From Planctomycetaceae bacterium (GTDB taxonomy: Bacteria > Planctomycetota > Planctomycetia > Pirellulales > Pirellulaceae): a DNA stretch of 6,891 nucleotides. The translations under genes and the position numbers were made by a program. A model generated the notes under the pieces. That model was given only the letters and a program-made list of their open reading frames with translations, was not told the origin of the DNA and did not search any database. The stretch lies in contig SKVE01000033.1 in NCBI GenBank assembly GCA_007129635.1, forward strand, positions 1-6,891, given 5' to 3'. Of this stretch, positions 1 through 5,460 are shown piece after piece (the first letter of the stretch is position 1; each line of letters starts with the position of its first letter).

Positions 1-103
1 AACCATCGTACGGGTGCGGCCGAATGCACTCGGCGCTGAGGTGGAATCATCTGCACCCTACGGTCATGGCGGTTGCAACGCCGCGTCAGCACCCAAGTGC
101 CCA

Positions 104-1267
104 TTATCCGATCACACACCAATCGCTTTGAGGCTGATCGCAGACTTCGGGACGCGTCAATCCGCGGAGCATCGCGATCTCCTCTTCCGCATTGCGGACG
201 GCAGTGGAATCGGTGTGAAAACCCAGCAACAGGTCGAACGTCGTGTTGGCGCCGGGGGCGAGCTTGACCGTGCGGCCCCGCTGCGATTCGATTGAACGAG
301 GATTGGGAAAGTTCGTGCCCGGTTCCAATCCCGTCACGTACCCATCCTGTTCGGCCGCCGTGTTCTTCCACAGGGAAAAACAGGGCAATTGATTCGTATT
401 CGCATGCACGCTGACCCCACGATCCTCGGCTGCGTTTTTCAAAAGCGTCTGCGTCGCACCGGAATCGTCGCCGATCAATTCGAGAAAGTACACCTGTTCC
501 GCGTAGCCCGCGACGGGCGGAGCGTAACGATTCCACGTCGCAATGCCCTCAGCCGCTCGAGCGTCGCGAGGCACCACCCGCCGCGCCGGCGCGATGAAGC
601 GAGATCCGGCATCCAACAGGGGTTTCCCAAAATTGATGTGATACAACATCTGCACCTCGGCCGGATTCGCCGACAGGTTCTGGACCTGATCCGTGATCTT
701 CAGCCACGGTTCGCCTCGACGCACAGTGATGGTGCTGGTCAGGCTCAGACGCCGCAGCAGGAACCGCGTCTCCTCGACCACTCCGGTGATCGAGATTTCA
801 CCCGCCCCGCGATCCACGGTCACCAGCACCTTGTGAGCCGGTCGGTTCGCGATGCGGCCGTGAAGCGGATACTTCACGCAACCGTTTTGGTCAAAATCCG
901 GCGCTCCATTGCTCTCCAGTCCGCAACGCACCAGCAGTTCGTCGAATCCGTCCAACCAACCGATCGCGTCGGTCACGGGAACGAATTTCGGGTGCACCGG
1001 CCCACGATTCGGTGACTTCCAGCCGAATTCATCGTCGCCCACCCAAACTTTCCACAGCCCCATGCCTCGAGTGGGCAGCACGGTGAATCGCACCTGGCCG
1101 CACTGGACGTGGACCTGGTCCACTCCATCGCTCAGACCACCCCGCAAACGCTGCTGAACAATCTGGCAGTCTTCCCAACCTGAGCCTAATTCTTCAGGCC
1201 CGATCCGTTGATGATCGGCGAATTGCCCTTGGGCCGTATCCAACAAAGTCCAGCGATCTAGCGTCAT
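104..1267 (-). CDS. DUF4432 family aldose-1-epimerase-like protein
   Basis: This encodes a 387-residue protein of the DUF4432 (galactose mutarotase-like) group, expected to bind a sugar in a beta-sandwich and perhaps interconvert anomers; the substrate is unknown. Seen in the sequence: a core strand with TRGMGLWKVWVGDDE (about 66-80), the conserved stretch GWLDGFDELLVRCGLESNG (103-121), PLHGRIANRPAHK (134-146), YHINFGKPLLDAG (209-221) and GLEPGTNFPNPRS (313-325). By analogy with aldose epimerases, His210 or His136 and Glu315 are the natural candidates for acid/base residues; that assignment is inference. No signal peptide is present, so it is probably cytoplasmic. The reading frame stays open upstream to 1420, but the start at 1267 is preferred because an AGGAG lies 8 bases before it and the extra 51 residues do not look like part of the family. 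It is divergent from the DGC-domain gene. Family assignment is firm; exact activity is not. Confidence 0.9.
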   Translation of the reverse strand: MTLDRWTLLDTAQGQFADHQRIGPEELGSGWEDCQIVQQRLRGGLSDGVDQVHVQCGQVRFTVLPTRGMGLWKVWVGDDEFGWKSPNRGPVHPKFVPVTDAIGWLDGFDELLVRCGLESNGAPDFDQNGCVKYPLHGRIANRPAHKVLVTVDRGAGEISITGVVEETRFLLRRLSLTSTITVRRGEPWLKITDQVQNLSANPAEVQMLYHINFGKPLLDAGSRFIAPARRVVPRDARAAEGIATWNRYAPPVAGYAEQVYFLELIGDDSGATQTLLKNAAEDRGVSVHANTNQLPCFSLWKNTAAEQDGYVTGLEPGTNFPNPRSIESQRGRTVKLAPGANTTFDLLLGFHTDSTAVRNAEEEIAMLRGLTRPEVCDQPQSDWCVIG

Positions 1268-1275
1268 CGTCGTGT

Positions 1276-1280
1276 CTCCT
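1276..1280 (-). promoter_or_regulatory. Ribosome binding site fixing the DUF4432 start
   Basis: AGGAG on the minus strand, 8 bases before the ATG at 1267. It decides the start against the longer frame that would begin at 1420. Confidence 0.75.
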
Positions 1281-1347
1281 GTAATGGTGAAGGCTCTAGG
1301 CGGCATCACAGCACCCCGGATGCCCGGGATGCTGCAACCTGAGTTAT

Positions 1348-1376
1348 AGATTAGCATGAAGTAATCCGGTAGCCAA
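1348..1376 (-). promoter_or_regulatory. Candidate promoter of the DUF4432 gene
   Basis: On the minus strand, TTGGCT (1371-1376) and TAATCT (1348-1353) are separated by 17 bases, fitting a sigma-70-type -35/-10 pair about 80 bases upstream of the chosen start. The match is partial, and planctomycete promoter consensus is poorly known, so this is a suggestion only. Confidence 0.35.
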
Positions 1377-1397
1377 TTCGGCCGCAGGCCAGTAGAT

Positions 1398-1427
1398 TTG
1401 AGCTTGTCGCTCGTATACACTCATTAT
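1398..1427 (+). promoter_or_regulatory. Candidate promoter of the DGC-domain gene
   Basis: TTGAGC (1398-1403) and CATTAT (1422-1427) lie 18 bases apart in the divergent spacer, with the start codon at 1492 about 60 bases beyond. An alternative -10-like TATACA is at 1414-1419 but has no good -35. If the first pair is real, transcription would begin after the upstream ATG at 1426, favouring the downstream start. This is weak evidence. Confidence 0.25.
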
Positions 1428-1491
1428 GAATCGTTTGAACGATCGCACGATCCTTGTTCCTGCCGTTTTCCAACGCACAGAAAGCGATCCC

Positions 1492-1881
1492 ATGTGTCCT
1501 CTTCGAGCACAGCACCATAGCACGTGCCTAGCTGCTAAAACGTTGATCCTCGCCTGCTCGGGTGCATCGGAGGAAGGCTGTGTGGCGGATCTCACGGCCC
1601 GAGCACTGGCAGCGGGCGGCGTGGGAAAGATGGGATGTTTGACGCGATTGAGCGCCCGGGATGACAGGATGGACAACGAGATCCGATCGGCCGAACGGGT
1701 GGTCGCCATCGACGGTTGCCCGGGCGATTGCGTGAGGAAGACATTGGAAGCCGCGGGGATCGATGGCTTCCAGCATGTCCGGTTGACGGAGCTTGAAGTG
1801 GATCAAGGCGGTCCGGCAACCGTCGAGCAGCGGGTTGCGATGGTCGTTCACCACCTGACCCAGCGGCTCCGCGACGAGTGA
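1492..1881 (+). CDS. DGC-domain (putative zinc-binding) cysteine-rich protein
   Basis: This is a 129-residue protein of the DGC-domain family, named for a conserved Asp-Gly-Cys and usually annotated as putative zinc-binding; no biochemical role is established. Visible features: LILACSGASEEGCVADL (18-34), GKMGCLTRLSARDDRM (45-60), and VVAIDGCPGDCVRKTLEAAGI (70-90) holding the DGC at 74-76. Cys22, Cys49, Cys76 and Cys80 are the likely metal ligands, with Cys30 as an extra; that is inferred from the family. It has no signal peptide or membrane segment, so it is probably cytoplasmic. The frame also contains an ATG at 1426, adding 22 residues, but no Shine-Dalgarno precedes it. The start at 1492 has only a weak AGAAAG 7 bases upstream and gives a length near the domain itself, so the start remains uncertain. 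It is transcribed divergently from the epimerase-like gene and followed by a repeat-filled spacer. Confidence 0.85.
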   Translation: MCPLRAQHHSTCLAAKTLILACSGASEEGCVADLTARALAAGGVGKMGCLTRLSARDDRMDNEIRSAERVVAIDGCPGDCVRKTLEAAGIDGFQHVRLTELEVDQGGPATVEQRVAMVVHHLTQRLRDE

Positions 1882-1915
1882 CTTCGATCGTTCCTGCTTT
1901 CGGGGTGACGCAACG

Positions 1916-1988
1916 GGGGTCGGGCGTCGTTTTCGGCCAACGACCAACCACATGGAAACGATCTTGCCAGAAAACGACTCGGGACCCC
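1916..1988. repeat. Degenerate inverted repeat, GGGGTC...GACCCC
   Basis: The arms 1916-1938 and 1966-1988 match in inverted orientation at 18 of 23 positions. The outer six bases (GGGGTC/GACCCC) and an inner run around GTCGTTTTC are identical. The 27-base loop has no clear structure. It begins 35 bases after the DGC stop codon. It could be an old miniature element or simply a transcript-end hairpin; there is no T-tract after it. Confidence 0.45.
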
Positions 1989-2027
1989 TTCCGCCGATTC
2001 CACCAAGAAATACCAGGCTGGGTACTT

Positions 2028-2128
2028 AGCACCGTTCGAGAAATAACTGTCCAATGTCCCCTCGCCCCTCGCGGTAGAGGGCAGGGTGAGGGGGCAGAAA
2101 GTGCGTCAGTTATTTCTCGAACGGTGCT
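2028..2128. repeat. MITE-like palindromic element with 22-base perfect terminal inverted repeats
   Basis: The arms 2028-2049 and 2107-2128 are perfect reverse complements over 22 bases (left arm begins AGCACCGTTCGAG). Between them is a second, GC-rich hairpin: 2056-2067 pairs with 2084-2095 over 12 positions with two G-T pairs, and CTC 2068-2070 can pair with GAG 2077-2079. The element is about 101 bases with no coding capacity. Possible target duplications flank it: TTA at 2026-2028 and 2128-2130, or TACT at 2023-2026 and 2129-2132; both are short enough to be chance. The structure fits a non-autonomous miniature element or a palindromic intergenic repeat; no transposase is nearby. It could also work as a transcript-end hairpin. 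Confidence 0.7.
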
Positions 2129-2319
2129 TACTCGCCGCACATTGCCTACTTGCCACCTGCAGACATTCCTGCCCTAATAATCGCAAGCATCGCGAACAGC
2201 CCGCACCGGCCGACGATCGACCATGGTTCTCCGATCTGACGGGGGCGACGATCCGTTGGTAGCGTGTTGGTTTTCGGCAGCGATTTCAACCGTTTCTCTC
2301 CTGCACGAAAGGTCCGACC

Positions 2320-3669
2320 ATGCATTCTTGCCACACGGCCCAACAGCCCGACTCCAATCGCCGTGATTTTCTGAAACGTTCGGGGGTTACCTTGACGACA
2401 GCCGCGCTGGCCAGCGCCATCACGGCGCGCGGTCATGCGGGCGAAAACAACACGATCAACGTCGCCTTGATCGGTTGCGGTGGACGCGGTACGGGCGCTG
2501 CGTTGAACGCCCTGTCCACCACCGGGCCCATCAAGCTGGTCGCCATGGCCGATGCTTTTGATGCTCGACTGCAAAGCAGTTACAACAGCCTTTCGAAGCG
2601 CTTTGGCGAACAGGTAGACGTCCCCCCCGATCGGCGATTCGTGGGGCTGGACGGATTCCGCCAAGCCATCGACTGTTTGGGCAAGGGAGACCTGGTCCTG
2701 TTGGCCACGCCCCCCGCCTTTCGCCCGCAGCACTTGGAGTACGCCGTCCAGAAGGACTGCCATGTCTTCATGGAAAAATCGTTCGCCGTCGACGCCCCAG
2801 GAACTCGACGCGTCATCCGAGCCGGCGAACAAGCGACCAGCAAGAATCTGAAGATCGCCGGCGGATTGATGAGCCGTCATTACCAGCCGTTGGAGGAAGC
2901 GGTGGCGCGGATTCACGACGGGATCATCGGCGACGTGATCACCGCGTGGGCCTACCGCGCTCATGGACCCGTCGGGTTCCGGCCGCGCGTCGAGGGCATG
3001 AGCGAACTGGCGCATCAGGTTCAAAACTATAGCTGCTTCACCTGGGTCAACGGCAGTTTCCTGCTGGACTGGTTGATCCACAACCTGGACGTCTGTTGCT
3101 GGGTCAAGGATGCCTGGCCGGTAGCCGCGCAAGGCCAAGGCGGACGTCAAATTCGTAACGAGCCCGATCAGTTGTTTGACCATTACGCGGTCGAGTACCA
3201 CTTCCCGGACGGTACCCGTCTGTTCGCGCAAGGCCGCCACATGACCAACTGCTGGGGCTTCTTCGGGAACATCATCCACGGAACCAAAGGCTCCGCCGTA
3301 CTGGGCGAAGGCATCACGGACCCGAAGATCTACAAGGGTCACCACCAGACGGCAGACAATCAGATCTGGAATTTCGAAGGTCGGGCTGCCAACCAATACC
3401 AGGTGGAACTGGATCGGCTGGTACAGGCGATCCGCAACGATCAACCGTACAACGAAACGTTGCGTTCCGCGAAAGCCGGGATGACCGGAATTCTAGGGCG
3501 GATGGCGGCCGAATCCGGCAAGTTGATCACCTGGGAGCAGGCCATGGCCTCGGACCTGGAACTGGCCCCGGGCCTGGACGATCTGACGCTGGATTGCCCG
3601 GCGCCCATCCAGCCCAACGAACACGGAGCCTACCCGATCGCCATGCCCGGGTTTACCAACGTGTTGTAG
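2320..3669 (+). CDS. Tat-exported Gfo/Idh/MocA family oxidoreductase 1
   Basis: This 449-residue NAD(P)-dependent oxidoreductase of the Gfo/Idh/MocA family typically acts on sugars, inositols or related polyols; the substrate cannot be read from sequence. It carries a twin-arginine signal (NRRDFLKRSG, 13-22) with a small-residue segment to about Ala40, so export in folded form is expected. The Rossmann fold starts at about 45, with the nucleotide-binding loop GCGGRG at 52-57 and the acid end of strand 2 near ADAF (77-80). The usual Glu-Lys-Pro catalytic motif is present as Glu-Lys-Ser (EKS, 152-154): the lysine is retained, the proline is not. The C-terminal domain holds DWLIHNLD (250-257), with His254 and Asp257 in the position of the family's catalytic D-x3-H-x2-D pattern. 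The start at 2320 is supported by AAAGG 7 bases upstream and by the Tat signal close to the N-terminus. It stands alone on its strand, after a long leader. Confidence 0.93.
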   Translation: MHSCHTAQQPDSNRRDFLKRSGVTLTTAALASAITARGHAGENNTINVALIGCGGRGTGAALNALSTTGPIKLVAMADAFDARLQSSYNSLSKRFGEQVDVPPDRRFVGLDGFRQAIDCLGKGDLVLLATPPAFRPQHLEYAVQKDCHVFMEKSFAVDAPGTRRVIRAGEQATSKNLKIAGGLMSRHYQPLEEAVARIHDGIIGDVITAWAYRAHGPVGFRPRVEGMSELAHQVQNYSCFTWVNGSFLLDWLIHNLDVCCWVKDAWPVAAQGQGGRQIRNEPDQLFDHYAVEYHFPDGTRLFAQGRHMTNCWGFFGNIIHGTKGSAVLGEGITDPKIYKGHHQTADNQIWNFEGRAANQYQVELDRLVQAIRNDQPYNETLRSAKAGMTGILGRMAAESGKLITWEQAMASDLELAPGLDDLTLDCPAPIQPNEHGAYPIAMPGFTNVL

Positions 3670-3727
3670 GGCCAAAGGCATCTGGCCGGGCGTTTACCCC
3701 CAACGTTGCATAAAAGTCACTCGAAGA

Positions 3728-3744
3728 ACGGATTACCAATCCGT
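3728..3744. repeat. Short perfect hairpin, 7-base arms
   Basis: ACGGATT (3728-3734) and AATCCGT (3738-3744) flank the 3-base loop ACC, 59 bases after the oxidoreductase 1 stop codon. There is no T-tract. It may be part of a transcript end or an operator-like dyad; the function is unknown. Confidence 0.45.
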
Positions 3745-3763
3745 CCAACTTATTTCGCAAGTG

Positions 3764-3787
3764 TGGGGATATGCAACTATGGGGATA
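3764..3787. repeat. Direct repeat of TGGGGATA
   Basis: The octamer TGGGGATA occurs at 3764-3771 and again at 3780-3787, exactly 16 bases apart start to start, between two hairpins and about 80-100 bases upstream of the candidate sulfurtransferase promoter. It could be a pair of protein-binding sites or chance. Confidence 0.35.
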
Positions 3788-3794
3788 ACCTAAG

Positions 3795-3816
3795 AACGTC
3801 GCGACATCGCGGCGTT
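3795..3816 (+). terminator. Possible terminator hairpin after oxidoreductase 1
   Basis: AACGTCGCG (3795-3803) pairs with CGCGGCGTT (3808-3816) over 9 positions with one G-T pair and a 4-base loop (ACAT), followed by a short T-containing tail (TCGTTCG). The stem is GC-rich and well formed, but the T-run is poor and the stop codon is 125 bases upstream, so the terminator role is tentative. Confidence 0.35.
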
Positions 3817-3864
3817 TCGTTCGCGTGAACATCTTGGATTCCTCGTTGGCCAGCAATGCGGTGC

Positions 3865-3892
3865 TTGTCATCGTCGAGATTGCGCTTACGAT
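3865..3892 (+). promoter_or_regulatory. Candidate promoter of the rhodanese gene
   Basis: TTGTCA (3865-3870, five of six matches to TTGACA) is 16 bases before TACGAT (3887-3892, four of six matches to TATAAT). A transcript would start near 3899, giving a leader of about 43 bases to the ATG at 3942. This is the best promoter-like pair in the window. Confidence 0.45.
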
Positions 3893-3930
3893 AAGAGAGT
3901 TTGAACCCCCCAAACAACTCAGCTCTATCC

Positions 3931-3935
3931 AGGAG
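3931..3935 (+). promoter_or_regulatory. Ribosome binding site fixing the rhodanese start
   Basis: AGGAG lies 6 bases before the ATG at 3942. It selects this start over the longer frame from 3825 and places the secretion signal at the protein's N-terminus. Confidence 0.8.
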
Positions 3936-3941
3936 TTTTCG

Positions 3942-4832
3942 ATGAAGACAGCCTGTTTTATACCGGTATTTTGCCTGCTCTTACCGGCATCGGGTGCCGG
4001 CGACGAAATCCGCTACGCCAAGCCCCAGTTGCTGATGGAACCAACGGAACTGGCTCGACCGGCCGTTGCCCCGCACTATGTGATCCTGGACGCCCGCAAG
4101 CGGGAAGCCTTCGAGACCGAACATATCCCGGGCGCTCGCTGGGTGGATCACGATGCTTGGAGAGCGGAATTCGAGGACGGCAAGGACCCGGCAGCATGGA
4201 GTCGCCGTATCGGCGATTTGGGAATCAGCAGCGATTCGCAAGTGGTCGTGTACGACGAGGGGAAAGATACGTATGGCGCTCGCATTTGGTGGACGCTACG
4301 TTATTGGGGATTAGAGCATGTTCGGCTGCTGAACGGAGGTTGGCACCGATGGCAGTCCTTGGAGCTACCGACGAATTCCGAGGCTGCCGCGTCAGTGCCA
4401 TCCGCCGAATTCCGCGTGACAGCTCGAAATCAGCGACTCGCCACGCTCGATCAAGTGCTGGACTCGCTGGAGGAGAACGGCTGGCAGATTGTCGATGCGC
4501 GCACGGAAGCGGAGCATTGCGGGATCGATCTGCTGGAAAACCAGCGAGGTGGAGCCATCCCCCACGCCAAGAACCTGGAATGGACCGCAGTGTTCGATCC
4601 GGAGACCAAGCAACTAAAGGAGGCTGCCGAGATCAAGCGTCTGCTGATGGCTGCCGGGATCGACTTGGATCGCCCGACGGCCAGCCATTGCCAATCGGGA
4701 GGCCGAGGGGCGGTGATGGCTTTCGCACTGGAGTTGATGGGTGCGGAACACGTCCGCAACTACTATCGAGGTTGGAGCGAATGGGGAAACCTGGAAACGA
4801 CGCCGATCATGGTTCCGCCCGCATCGCAATGA
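3942..4832 (+). CDS. Exported tandem-rhodanese sulfurtransferase
   Basis: This 296-residue protein has two rhodanese domains, the arrangement of thiosulfate and 3-mercaptopyruvate sulfurtransferases, which move a sulfane sulfur from donor to acceptor through a cysteine persulfide. Residues 1 to about 20 (MKTACFIPVFCLLLPASGAG) form a short hydrophobic secretory signal with a plausible cleavage near SGAG, so the mature protein is probably periplasmic; most relatives are cytoplasmic. Domain 1 (about 25-140) has the structural motifs LDAR (49-52) and HIPGARWVD (61-69), but YDEGKDTYGAR (104-114) replaces the active loop and has no cysteine, as is normal for the first domain. Domain 2 (about 163-285) has VDAR (184-187) and the six-residue active loop CQSGGR with Cys250 and Arg255. 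The CGSG(V/T)T-type loops of classical mercaptopyruvate enzymes are not matched, so the donor is open. The frame extends back to 3825, but AGGAG 6 bases before 3942 and the signal peptide fix this start. The Nudix gene follows after 55 bases. Confidence 0.9.
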   Translation: MKTACFIPVFCLLLPASGAGDEIRYAKPQLLMEPTELARPAVAPHYVILDARKREAFETEHIPGARWVDHDAWRAEFEDGKDPAAWSRRIGDLGISSDSQVVVYDEGKDTYGARIWWTLRYWGLEHVRLLNGGWHRWQSLELPTNSEAAASVPSAEFRVTARNQRLATLDQVLDSLEENGWQIVDARTEAEHCGIDLLENQRGGAIPHAKNLEWTAVFDPETKQLKEAAEIKRLLMAAGIDLDRPTASHCQSGGRGAVMAFALELMGAEHVRNYYRGWSEWGNLETTPIMVPPASQ

Positions 4833-4887
4833 ACTCGAAATATCGGGATCGATTCTCCGCTGGACATCCATTTAGAAAAACACGCCG

Positions 4888-5460
4888 ATGACCGAGTCAA
4901 GGCCCGCGCCTGAACTGCCCGACGCCGAAGTTCTGCTCGAGACCCAGCACCTGCGCCTTGTTCAACGCGGAACCTGGCAGTATGTCGAACGGCGAAACGT
5001 TCCTGGCGTCGTCGTCGTCGTCCCGATGACTCGGCATGACGAACTGGTGCTGGTGGAACAGTATCGCATCCCCGTGGCGGCTCACGTCATCGAACTGTGC
5101 GCCGGGTTGGCCGACATCATCGATGGCCAACCCGAACCTCTGGAAACCGCGGCACGTCGCGAGTTGTTGGAAGAGACCGGCTATCAGGCCGATCGATTGG
5201 AACACCTGTTCGCCGGTCCCCCATCGCCAGGCATCAGCAACGAAATCCTGACGTTCTACTATGCGCCGGACGTAGAGCGAGTCGCGGCGGGGGGCGGCAC
5301 CGATGCTGACGAGGACATTCTCGTCCACACGGTTCCGCTGGCGGACATCGAGAGCTGGTTGCAGCAACAGACTGTCCTCGGCAAGGAGATCGACCCGCGC
5401 GTGTACGTCGCCGTGTATGTCGCTCGCCTTCGCAAAACGAACCCGCCGGACGTGAGCTAA
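4888..5460 (+). CDS. Nudix hydrolase, ADP-ribose pyrophosphatase-like
   Basis: This 190-residue Nudix hydrolase is expected to cleave a nucleoside diphosphate linked to another group, with Mg2+ or Mn2+; its layout resembles ADP-ribose/sugar-nucleotide pyrophosphatases. The N-terminal strand segment (LRLVQRGTWQYVERR, 22-36) and VVVVVPMTRHDELVLVEQYR (41-60) match the usual lead-in, with the QYR element of that subgroup. The Nudix box runs from Gly73 to Tyr99: Glu83, then RELLEETGY (91-99) supplying the metal-binding Glu92, Glu95 and Glu96. The Gly-to-Glu interval is nine residues instead of the canonical five, so the first loop is four residues longer. PGISNEILTFYYA (114-126) is the typical following strand. 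There is no signal peptide; it is cytoplasmic. It lies 55 bases after the rhodanese gene without a visible promoter and with only a poor ribosome site, so co-transcription is possible. Its stop overlaps the convergent oxidoreductase gene. Confidence 0.9.
   Translation: MTESRPAPELPDAEVLLETQHLRLVQRGTWQYVERRNVPGVVVVVPMTRHDELVLVEQYRIPVAAHVIELCAGLADIIDGQPEPLETAARRELLEETGYQADRLEHLFAGPPSPGISNEILTFYYAPDVERVAAGGGTDADEDILVHTVPLADIESWLQQQTVLGKEIDPRVYVAVYVARLRKTNPPDVS

Larger units (their letters stand above)
1882..2319. other. Gene-free intergenic region with palindromic repeats
   Basis: This 438-base spacer lies between the DGC gene and oxidoreductase 1. Frames running through it on either strand show no family-like protein and are shadows of repeats. 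It contains a degenerate inverted repeat (1916-1988) and a compact palindromic element (2028-2128), each listed separately. The last 190 bases form the leader of oxidoreductase 1. A very weak promoter-like pair, TTGCCA (2150-2155) and TAATAA (2175-2180), is 19 bases apart. AAAGG at 2308-2312 lies 7 bases before the ATG at 2320 and is a good ribosome binding site. Confidence 0.7.

Noticed and set aside
1..103. Possible start of another minus-strand gene running off the left edge (ATG near 35, weak AGGG upstream)
   Set aside because: Only about a dozen Arg/His-rich codons are visible with no recognisable signal. The region otherwise shows only a 5-base-arm hairpin at 19-34, too small to call.
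1592..2140. A 182-codon minus-strand frame through the DGC gene and the palindrome
   Set aside because: Its Pro/Arg-rich product derives from the repeat and the antisense of the DGC gene; no ribosome site or domain is evident.
2146..3444. A 432-codon open frame antisense to oxidoreductase 1
   Set aside because: It lies entirely opposite a well-supported gene except for a short end, shows no family motifs and has low-complexity composition typical of an antisense shadow in GC-rich DNA.
3670..3687. Hairpin GGCCA/TGGCC directly after the oxidoreductase 1 stop codon
   Set aside because: The stem is only five bases with an eight-base loop and no T-run; this is expected by chance in GC-rich DNA.
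3728..3744. Idea that the ACGGATT/AATCCGT hairpin is a tRNA fragment or attachment site
   Set aside because: Arm and loop lengths do not fit an anticodon stem-loop, and no other tRNA parts or integrase gene are nearby.
3971..4891. A 306-codon open frame overlapping the rhodanese gene in another frame
   Set aside because: It is Arg/Gly/Ser-rich with no recognisable domain, while the other frame has two clear rhodanese domains and a good ribosome site.
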